From Plecoglossus altivelis (taxonomy: Eukaryota > Chordata > Actinopteri > Osmeriformes > Plecoglossidae), in the NCBI GenBank assembly GCA_036571765.1, contig BROE01000018.1, positions 12,704,694 to 12,768,693 on the forward strand: a stretch of 64,000 nt of DNA, given 5' to 3'. The notes under the pieces were generated by a model. That model searched no databases and was not told where the DNA came from. It saw only the letters and a program-made list of their open reading frames with translations. Both the position numbers and the translations under genes were made by a program. Shown piece by piece: positions 35,282 through 47,200 of this stretch (position 1 is the stretch's first letter; every line of letters begins with the position of its first letter).

Positions 35282-38200
35282 CTATGGGGAGAGTGATGGA
35301 GAGGAAGAGATAAAGAGAGAGTGATGGTGCGCTACACCCATCTATTAATGCTTGCACTCTTCTTGAGTATTCGGAAACCAGTCTCATATGTTCACCCATC
35401 TACGTACGTAAAAGCTACGCATGCGACATTGTTCATATACTCCACTGAATTCTTTATGTCTACATGAATGTTTAAATGCTATGTCCACTAGGAGTTAGCT
35501 CAGCAACAAAACATTTACAAGTGTCTTATACTGTAAATGTGCGTGACGAAATTGGTTGACAACTACTTCAGATTTATTACAACAACAATAACCATGGTGA
35601 CAAAGGAGAGGGTATTTCCATGACTAATTGAGAGCCAGCTCATGTAATAGCTCTGTACCTCTGTAGCTCTGTGTACTACTTCTACTTATTTTCTGTTTGC
35701 TGTTTTTTCAAAGCATGTGACAGGATATTTGGTTGCTACTGCTCCATGATTTAGTTGGTAATGCACCTTGCATATATGCGTACCAGGGAAACAAGCACAA
35801 ACTATGTTCCAACACATGATACGTGTGGCAGCCATTCAGCATATTTCCCTTGTAACAGGATCAGCATACTTGCATCAACAGATCTAGAAGAGGCCAAGAA
35901 TACAGTCTAACAAGAAACTCAATGTTGGAGAAAGCGGTACGGATCCAGCCAATTTGGATCATAGTAGTGTAGATGCTTTGATGTCATGAAAGTGAGTGTT
36001 TAATTGATATCGTAAAGTATGACATATTGTTGGAGACACTGCCTGAAATAGAGGATACAGTACGTCAACTGGTAAAATAGATTATCTTTTTAATAGGTGA
36101 ATGAAAAGAGATTTCTGTGTAGAAAAAACAGGGAGAGAAGAGATAAATATACAGGAAATTAGTGAGTAAAGAATTTAATTCTTGAGTTATAACATGAAGT
36201 TAGGGTCTACATTTCATATACTGTATGTTCTCATCTGAAATTGTGGGCGTACCCTAGCAGCGTGTCATATTTCACTTAAGATGAAAAGTGGTGCAGCATT
36301 TCTCAAGAATTCAGATTCCTGATCTGTTAGATATTTATTCAAGTTAAAGGTGAGTCAGAAAAGGGGTCTGTGGAGATAGGTGAAAAAAGAGCATGAGAGA
36401 ATACCTGCAAGAGAGAGAAGGCGCAGACTCCTCATTCCAAACAAATGCTGTAGACCAAAGTCCTGCACCTGTACATGAACAGAAAAAAACAAGCAGAATG
36501 GATTGCAATAAGATGAGGCATCAACAATTTGTCAAGCAGTATCAAACAACATATTATTATTCAAATGTTATAGAACGTTAAAGAAAGTTTCTGAGAATAG
36601 TGGAAGAGCCACGTCTGGAAATAATTTGGGTGTGGGGCATATGACAATGAGACCATAGTTAATCACCAGAAACCAGTCCTTCTTCTTTATGGTTTGCAGC
36701 ATACTACAAACGTAATACATAATACTAGTGCTTATGAAAACGGAGGGCACAACAGGTTTAACACAATTTTACAGAGGCTATTAAATAGCATAGTTTGCTG
36801 AAATGTATGTTGTGGATGTGTGGGGCCTGTAAGTGATCTGTTCTGATTTAGGCTTTTTGATTGGATCAAACCTTGAGAATGGTTGTTCAAAATTTGAAAA
36901 AGGATTCTGAAATTGTATTAGATCATGTTATCCAATCTTGTTTGTTCGTTTTTTTTGTGTGTGGTTTTGATCAACCTTCAAAATGTGTTGTTAAAAAGCT
37001 TTTAAGTAGGATTGGGATTTAAAAAAAATCAAGATCATTCTGATCCCAGCAGAAGGGTGGATTCAAGGTGAATTTCAGGAACAAAATGCAAATATAGCTA
37101 GAAGCAGCAATGTGGGTTCCTCCTCACAATTGCAAAATATTATGTAAAATGTACATTGCAGAAGGCCAACAGTTAGAAAACAAGAGAACACCAAATTCAT
37201 GTTTGGAAAACAACAGGGTCAAAGGTGATTCGAATTCAAGGGCGTGAATTTGCAAGTCAGCCTCTCTGCTACACATCAATCAATAGTTGTTTTGTCTTGT
37301 ATATTTACTATAATATAAACGGGTTGCTTCTGTAAAGAATAGCTTACTTGTAGTGCTTTAAAAAGGTTGTTTGAGGTGCCATAAGGGAATTTCAAATCAT
37401 GCCAAGCATCAGTGGTGATGTGTCCTTTCTTAGGTTACTGACATGAATTTGTGCAGGAAAGGGATCCCACTTGAACAATCAATATACTTTATTAGGGCTA
37501 ACTTGGTCGTGAATCTCACACTACCATGCGTAGACTACAAGTAGCTAGCTACTTTGGTGAACCTTGGCTTGTTTTGCAGTGGTTTACACAGTCTCGCTAA
37601 ACAGATGATTGGAGTGTTGTGATAAGTCTCAAATAAACAACCGGAAGATTGACAGAACTACTAGATATCGTTCTGCCAGAATAAAAAGTGAAACACTTCT
37701 CCTCTGACTGCTTTTGATCTTACAACCATCTGATTCCTAGCACATCTCAGCCAATTGTGCCATTACCAGACCTAAACTACGCAAAGTTCAGTAACTGGAT
37801 AATAAAATATCTTTGCATGGTTCTTCAGGGGTATGTCACCTTTAAGCCTGCTAGGGTGGAACGATCCTTCAAAATGACATTTGAATTATACTTATGTATA
37901 TAAATACGCCCCATTCAGCCACTTTGCATGTCATTTCTTATTGCAAATCACCCTGTATAAAGACAATCGATTCTACACATTTTTATACAATTTCAAGTCA
38001 ATAGAACCTTTGATTTAAGAGGAGATTAATTTGGAAGGTTTTCCCAAGTTTTCACTGTACAGGAAAATCCATCATATCGGACCTAATGGGTCCTTAAGGC
38101 TTTTTTGTTCCTCATGAAAAATTAAGCATACACCAAGTTTAAGAATAATTGGAATTATGGGGTGGAAATGCCATCTCTTTGAAGATTTGACGTTTGGGTG

Positions 38201-41200
38201 TGGCCTGTGGTGCCCCCTATAATCTGATGTGGCCCATATCTTGTGTGGAAGTACCCACTCGCCTGTAGTATCAATGTGCCAAATTAGAACATTTCTGACC
38301 AGGGATTTTTTGAGACACTGCGGTGCAAGTTCAGGTCTAGGTCAGGTCCTCCCAGATGGTGATACAAAGAAATTTGAAGGCAGCCACGCTCTCCACACAG
38401 TTCACGCTGATGCTCTGGGGTTGGATGTCAGTCATGTGCTCCTTGGTGGTGTTCAGGACCAGATTGTTTTCCCCACAGCACACCGCGAGCCACTTCACCT
38501 CATCCCGATAGCTGAACACATGCCTTCTGGAGATGAGCCGCACCACAGTGGTGTTGTCAGCAAACTTTATGATGTTTTGCTGGGGTGGGTGGGGTGCAGT
38601 TGTGAGTGTAAAGGTTGTTCAGGGGGCTCAACTCACAGCCCTATGGGGAGCCAGTGTTGAGGATGAGGGCTGTGGAGATATGGAAGCCCACTCTAACCCT
38701 CAAAGAGCGGTTTCAGAGGAAGTCCAAGGTCCAGAGGCAGATGGAGTTAGATAATCCAATAACACACCAGTCTGTGTGGGTGGATGGTGTTAAAGTTCAA
38801 GTTCAAGTTGTGCTTTATTGTCATTCCGCTACATGCGGGGCATACAGTGGAACGAAATGTCGTGCCTCACAGAGCCACAGTGCTACAGAAGTACAGACAT
38901 ACAACAGTACAGACAAACAACAATCAATTTAAAATCAATATAACAATTCTCCTATACATAAACTAAAAAGGATACAAACTATACAAACTGTACGGATACT
39001 TACCGATGGGGAGCTATACATGTGCAAAGAGTACTGTACATGTGCAAGGAATATGAGCGTGTAAACATACATATATTACAGAGTCTTTAGTGCAATTTGT
39101 GTACACTCTGCAGAGTGTATGAAAAGTTAGTAGTGCAGTGGGAGAGTGACTAGTGCAAGTTTTCATATTGTCTTAGTTTCAGGTGGTATGGGGTTTGTTC
39201 GGGGAGTCACAGAGACTCGGGGGGATTAGAGTTCAGGGCCCTCACAGCCCGGGGGAGGAAGCTGTTGAGCAGTCTGGCAGAGCGGGCTCTGATGCTCCAG
39301 AACCGTCTGCCTGATGGTAGGAGCTGGAAGAGGCTGTGGGAGGGGTGAGTGGGGTCCTTAACGATACCATTGGCTTTGCTGGAGCATCGTGTGAGGAAAA
39401 TGTCTAGGATGGAGGGTAGAGGGGCACCGATGATCCTCACAGCTGTGTTCACAGTAAGCTGGATGGTCTTGCGGTCTGCTGCAGTACAGTTCCCGTACCA
39501 GACAGTGATGCAGCTGGTCAGCACACTCTCAATGGTGCCCCTGTAGAATGTGGTGAAGATGGGTGGAGGGAGGGAGACTTGCTCTCTTCAGCCGGCAGAG
39601 AAAGTGTAGGCGCTGATGTGCCTTCTTTGAGAGTGACTTGGTGTTGGTGGTCCAGGTGAGGTCCTCTGTGATGTGCACACCCAGGAATTTGGTGCTGTTG
39701 ACTCTCTCGACAGGCGAGCTGTCGATGGTCAGTGGGGGGTGATCCGCGGAGTTCCTCCTGAAGTCCATCACAACCTCTTTCATCTTACTCAAGTTGAGGG
39801 ACAGGTTGTTTGTCCCACACCATTTCGCCAGCTGTGCCACTTCCTTTCTATAGTGCGTTTCATCGTTGTTGCTGATGAGACCTACCACTGTTGTGTCATC
39901 AGCAAACTTGATGATGTGGTTGGAGCTGAACTTGGCAGTGCAGTCATGGGTCAGCAGCGTGAAGAGCAGCGGGCTGAGCACACAGACTTGTGGGGCACCT
40001 GTGCTCAGTGTTGAGGTGCTCGAGGTGTTATGGCCGACACGGACTGACTGAGGTCTTTCGGTTAGAAAGTCCAGAATCCAATTGTAGAGGGAATAGTTTA
40101 GGCCCAGTACGTTTAGTTTATTTGTGAGCTGTTGAGGGATTATTGTGTTGAATGCTGAGCTGAAATCAATGAACAGAATTCTTACATAAGAGTCTTTGTT
40201 TTCTAGGTGGGTAAGAGCCAGATGGAAGGTTGAGGAAATTGCATCGTCTGTGGAGCAGTTCGGATGGTATTCAAACTGGAGCGGGTCGAGTGTGTCAGGG
40301 AGGCTGGTTCTTATGTTCTTCATGACTAACTTCTCAAAGAACTTCATTATGATGGGCGTCAGTGCTATTGGGCGGTAGTCATTCAGACAGGACACAGGTG
40401 ATTTCTTTGGTACAGGTATGATTGTTGTGGATTTGAGTTATGTGGGACGACTGCCTGGGTCAGCGAGGTGTTGAAGATGAAGATGTCTGTTAGGACATCT
40501 GTCAGCTGTACAGCACAGTCTTTCAGCACATGGCCAGGTATATTGTCGGGGCCCGCAGCCTTGCATGGGTTGATCCTAGATAGGGTCTTCCTTACGTCGC
40601 CTGGAGACAGACAGAGTGCCTGGTCGTTGGGGGGAGTGGGCAGTTTTTGTGCAGGTGTGTCATTCTGCATGTCAAACCGTGAATAAAAGTGGTTGAGTGT
40701 ATCTGGGAGTGATGTGTCATCATCAAAGGCCTGTGGCGGGGGCTTGTAGTCTGTGATGGTCTGAATGGCTTGCCACAGACTCCGTGTGTCTCTGCTGTCT
40801 GAGAAGTGATTGTTGATTTTTTTAGCATATGACCCGTTTAGCATTTTTGATGCTGCGGGACAGATTGGCTCTTGCTGTTTTAAGGGCTGCTTTATCTCCC
40901 GATCTGAAAGCTTCCTCTCTGGTCTTTAGCAGCCTGCGAACCTCTGCTGTCATCCATGGCTTCTGGTTGGCGTGTGTGGTGATGGTCTTTGTGACTGTCA
41001 CATCATCTGTGCACTTTTTGATGTAGGCAGTCACAGTTTCAGTGTACTCCTATAGGTCAGTGCGGTTGTCGTAAGTGGCTGCCTCTATGCCAGTGAAGGG
41101 TCACCGTCGACAGCAGCGAGGTTTGGCTTTTAGTTGATGATGTGCCAGATCCCCAGCCACATCTGCCTCGTGTTGTTGCTGCAAGCTTGGCCCATTGGAT

Positions 41201-44200
41201 GCACTTCTTCAAGTTGGCTCTGGCAACACTGTATTTCTCCCTGCCACCAGACCTGAAAGACATGTTTCTCTCCCGCAGCAGGCACTTGGCCTCTTTGGTC
41301 ATCCAGGGCTACTGATTGGGATAGACCCTTATGCATTTGCCTACACTGACAGTCTCTGTGCAGTGTTTCATATAACACACAACAGCTGCTGTGTGCTCCT
41401 CCAGGTCAGAGTGTTAAAAAATATCCCAATTGGTATTTCCAAAGCAGTCCTGTAGCTGGTGGGAGGCACCTTCAGGCCAAGGTTTTACATATTGTATTGT
41501 GGTAAGAGCCTGTTCCCTGAGAAGGGTGTACGCTGGTGGAAAGAGCAGGGGCACATGATCTGACTGGCCCAGGTGTGGGAGCTGCATAGCCCTGTAGCCA
41601 TGTTTGATGTTGAAGTAGACCTTGTCCAGCGAATTAAAATGTTGGTACAGTGATAACACTAATGTGTGTGTGCGCGCGCGTGTGTGTGTGTGTGTGTATA
41701 CAGTACCTGACAGCACCAGCGCAGGTAGAGGCTCCTTAGTGAGGACATAGTGGAGAGATACCCTAGGCCTGTGTCTGTGATCCGTACACACCTGTAAAGC
41801 AAAGGAGACAGGAGAAACAAGTAGCTCAGTTAATAAACGTGGAGTCAGCCATTCTTTTGCAAAACACAGATAGCAGTCAGCCCATTGGTATTAAAGAGAT
41901 GGAAACAAAATGTACTGTATCTATGGTCAAGGTATTGAAGCATTATAAAACAAAGGTCATTAATTTTTTACATGACTTCATTCCCATAATTAAAGGTAGA
42001 CTGTTACTCCATCATATGAGTTGTACATTAACAAATAATAAGAAATAGTGGTAGAAGTAGCTCACAAAATGCAATTAGATAAGCAGAGACCTTTACCAGC
42101 CATCTTATGCAAAGATGGCTGGTAAACTGGGGTGGAAAATTGTTCTGAAGTTAGATCTTCCTTTCAAAGATGGAGACTAATTGACAGATTTTGAACCTAC
42201 AGCCATTTTCTAACCGGCACATATCAGCCAACTGAGCCATTCCCAGACCTGGATTATGCAAAGTTCAGAAACTGGATAATAAAAAAAGACATTTCTCCAA
42301 TGGCAAGCATTGTTAGATTTGGTCAAGTTTAAACAGCTGTAATTTAGTAATATTGTGACATATCAAGATGAATCTTTTCATGGTACTTCAGGGGGGTGTC
42401 ACCTTAAAGCCTATTAGGGTGGAACCATCCTTCAAACTGACATTTGATTTTGTGACACAAACATATCAAGGTCATGTACATAAATACACCCCTTGAGCCA
42501 TTTTGTATTGCATCTCTTATTCCATTTCACCCTATATGAATACATATATTCTACACATCTGTACACAGTTTCAAGTCAATTGGACCTTTGGTTTAAGAGG
42601 AGATTAATTTGGAAGGTTTCACAAGTTTTCACTGTACAGGAAAATGTATCACGGCGACCCTTATGGGTCTTTGAGGCTTTTTTGCTCCTCATGGGAAACA
42701 TATATACACCAAGTTTAAGAAGAATTGGAGTTATGGGGTGGAAATACCATCTCTTTTCAAATCTAAATTTGGGCATGGCCTGTGGCACCCTCTATAGTCT
42801 GATGTGGCCCATATTTGGTGCAGAGGTACCCACTGGCCTGTAGTATTAGTGTGCCAAATTAGAACATTTTTGACCTAGGACCTTTTGAAATATTGGGACG
42901 CAAGGAGAAGAAAAATAAGAAGAATGCTAAGCAAAACAATAGATTCCCTCCTACCGGAGGAACCATAATAATAATAATAATAATAATAAGACTACTAACA
43001 AGAACAATAGGTTTATTCCTACAGAAGGAATCCTAATAACAAGTATACTAACAAAAACAATAGGTTCCCTCCTACAGGAGGAACCCTAATTAACTGAACT
43101 AACCATGAAAATATTATATATTACCTTTATGATTATCATGAACAATTGACACGTTATGTCCATTTGCTGTGGTTAGCCTAATTCACTGTTAAAGGTTTAC
43201 ACATCCTATATCTGTAGTGCTTACTGTAGTGCTCACCTGTCAAGTACCAGTTCCTCAAGCTTATCTTCAAAATATTGGCATAGATCATCTTCAGACCAAG
43301 CCCACGCAAAAGTTAATACATGGTTCAGCTAATCAAAGTTGTCAACGAAGCCTACGAAAATGAAGCAAGCCCATGTCTCAGCTGATCTTTGCTGCCCCAT
43401 CCTTGGTACATTGACTCGGAACCCTGTTCTCAAGATGTCTTTAAGGGGCACTGAGTTAGCTGATAGTTAGCCCTCGAAAATGCCAGCTCATGATAAAGAA
43501 TGAAAGGTTGATGCAGAATCTTTATCAAGACGTGGAGTTCTAAGTATCTGTTTACTGAAGTCAAAGACAAAGCTGCGTGCTAAGTTTGTGGAGAACAGGT
43601 CGCTGTGTTGTAGGGTTGCAATTTGAATCGGCACTACAGGAATATACACGCAGGAAAAAACAAAAACCTGGCGGATGCAGAGTAGGCACTAGCCACTAAT
43701 GGTTTGCTGGTTAAGATGCAGACATGGATTATCACCTGTCAGATGGCAATCGCTACCTTATCTACCTAAGACATTCAAAGAGACTTCAATGCACTTGTTC
43801 AAGTCGAAGACTGCTATACTGAAATGTTTTTCACCGAGTAACAAAAACATCAGACCACTTACTGTTATGTATGAAGTTAATCAATTGTTGCCTAACATAC
43901 ATCTTATGTATTATGTAAATGTTTAATGGTATATTCAAAATAAAATTACACTTAATTGACCTTATCGTAATATTTATTACCAGTTGCAGCTCAAAACCAT
44001 AGAATTTACATTATTTTAAAATACATTATAAAATTAACTCCCAGCAGAATGACGTTCAGCCTGTTGGTTTGGCCCACCACAATAGTCCCAATTTCTCATG
44101 TGGCCCTTCAGAAAATGTACTTGCCTGCTCCTAGTCTATAAAAACTTTTGTCATGTGTAAGTTCTACACATGCGGAAACAGATACATTCAGGCAGTAAAC

Positions 44201-47200
44201 TCTTACCTCCAATCACTCCCCAGGTATTCTGGGGAGTGCTGTTAATTTTATCCAATGCTAGACGACACATCAATTCTTTACCGTAGTGCTCACCTGTCAA
44301 GTACCAGTTCCTCAAGCTTATGCAGGTCGCAGGCGATATACTCAAGAGCCATGTCTGTGATGCGCGGACACCAAGACAAGTCCAGACTGCGGAGTTTACG
44401 TAGGTTTTCAGCCACTAGTTCCACACCATCGTCCGTGATCTTGGAGCAGCCAGAGAGGCTGAGCGCAGTCAAGTTGGGCAGGCTGTGCACCATGTTGACC
44501 ACGCCATGGTTAGTGATCTCCCAGCACGAGTGGAGCCGCAGAGTGTGAGTGGTGTACCCCTTGATGGGGAGTAAGAAACCGAGTTGATGATTATCTGCAT
44601 TCACTTGGACACTGTTAATATTATTTACCCTGTAAATGTTTTTAAGGAGGTAAAAGAGCAGCATTAGAGCTGAAATAAATTGCATAGAGCTATGTCTCAT
44701 CTAAAGACATTTTCACAATTAGCTGTTTCTAGCTAGTTTGACGAAATGTCTACCTGCTCATTTATGCTGTTATTAAAGATCATGGCTTAAGAATTGTATT
44801 TTTTAATTTACAAATGTCTCCTGTTTTTCTATAACAAGACAAATCCTGTGCGTTCTCATACGTGGACACACTCAAACTTTTCAGTTTATTATACATTACT
44901 TAATTTGAACATTTCCCAATTTCCCAGATTTGCTGAATGAATACAATTAAGGGATGGGCCGTCAGGCTTGTCTGAGTAATAAGAAAAATCATAGGTAAGC
45001 TATAAACAGGGGAGATGTTTTATCTTCTTCATTACACATATGATATTTGTGTGCCAGCATATTTGCTTGTCCATATAATAATAAAGAACATGTGACAACA
45101 TTCCACCTTGTCTATTGGTAACTGTGAAAAGAACCAATGTTTTCTTCCCCCATCTTGCTTGCAAAGTTTGACGGGAATCCCAATAATGCAAGATATGTAT
45201 TAGGTATGGAGGGACCCTTTGCACTTGTAATTTTATGAACCATGATTCACTCGGTCAAAAGCTTTGGATGCACCAAAAAAACATAAAACTTTAAAACATG
45301 GATTTATACTTGAAAACAACTTTCAGTGTATATACCCACAAATCTGTACACAAAAGTGTATTTTAAAAACTAAATTGATTGTCGGTGACTTTTATATAAT
45401 TTTATTATCTATCGAACATAACTTTTTCTAACACTTTAGAGAGTATACTCACTATAGCAATTGGCCTGTAATGTTTTATGCTTGATCTCTTACAGGTTTT
45501 GACCTTAGTAACCGGCACTAATATTGCAGGTAACACCAGTCAGGAAATATGCTATACACTAGTAATCCAGAGAAACATATAGCAAATAATAAAAAGATTC
45601 AATGATTTGCATACTTCAGATGTTCATCTGTTATTTGGCCAGGACCACATGCTTTGTTCACTGCCATTTTATCAATCAGATTTTATACAAATCGTTCTGC
45701 TGAAACTTTCTGCCAATGGAATTTGCCCCTGTCATTTGCTCATTACTTGTGATAAAGCGTGCAGCATATTTAAACCTGGCATTTCCCTTTTTCTTATGTT
45801 CAAACTCGGGCCGTACCTAGCTTTTCCAAATGATACCCAGCTTCAGAAAGCTTTCTCAGCCTCAACATGAAGTTCAGACACATTTTGACACCATCCTGTT
45901 CTAATCTTATTCTCTCTTTTCTCTTCGATGAATAATTTACTGTCATTAATTCAACAGTTCACAATTTTGTCATGCATAATAATTATTTCACTGTGATGTT
46001 TGTGCCTATATATCTCATATTCTGTGAGCTTTGCCCAGTCCACTCTACTTTTGGCTCTTTATTATCACCATTGTCATAGATAGTCAGCTCTGGTAGACTG
46101 CCAGCAACATCAGTAATCATGGAGACAGGTATGTGATCTGCTGTGGCTAAACCAGTTGGGTTAGACCATACAGAATCTCAATTTCCAAGCAATCATGAGC
46201 ATCAGCTGTACATACACAGTGGTCAAGCCAAGATGTTGTATGCCATGCTTCACTGACATATGTATAACTGTCTAGAGGTAACAGCATTTTAGTTGAGAGT
46301 ATGTGTTTGATATCACCCATCACAAAAACGCAAGTACTTTCACTCTAATAAATGAGCTGGTATAGGCCTACACTCCTTATTGTCATATAATATCAGATTT
46401 ATAGTGCAATCAGCATACAGTTGATGCAAAAATGTGCTTACCTGTTTAGCTGTGAAGTAGGCCATAGCTGTGTCAGTGACATGATAGGCTTGCAAGCTGA
46501 GCTCTGACAAGTTGGGCAATAGCTGGGAGATGGCAGCAATGGCGTCATCTGCTACGTTGATGCAGTCACTAACACTAAGGGAAGTTAGCCGTGCATTAAG
46601 ACTAGACCAAAGGCCTGCCTCTGTAAAGTCATTACACCCAGACAGCTCCAGGTGCATTAAGCCCTGCATCTGCTCCAACATAACCTGCAGAGAAAAAAGT
46701 ACATAGGATACACACAAATTGTCAATTTATTATGGTGTCATAACTTATTATTTCAGGTGCACCTTCTAGGCACCCAGCTTAGGACACAGACTAAAGCTAA
46801 AGACAGCTACTGTACATTCACATACTTTCATCTAAATGATGTGGGGGTCCAACTTCCTGTCCCCTTTTACACGTTTCAATGGATGTACATGCATAAACAA
46901 CACTTGAAATTGTGATGACTTTGGTCTTATTTTCTCCCAAAATTGTGTCTGTGCAACCTCAAAATATATTCCAGAGCATTTGTGCAGGTGCAAATAATCC
47001 TTATGGTGCAACCTGTTGTAATTTCTTTACAAAAGAATCGCAAAATAGCCAACTGCACAGTATGTCTGCCGTGAGCTGACAGTAACTACACCATTGAATC
47101 AAATGTTACATAACCAATTGTACTTCATCCTTACCTTCTAAAGTTCACTGCAGATTTTAGATTAATAGGTTAATATCGATGTAAAGGTTTTAAGTTAATA

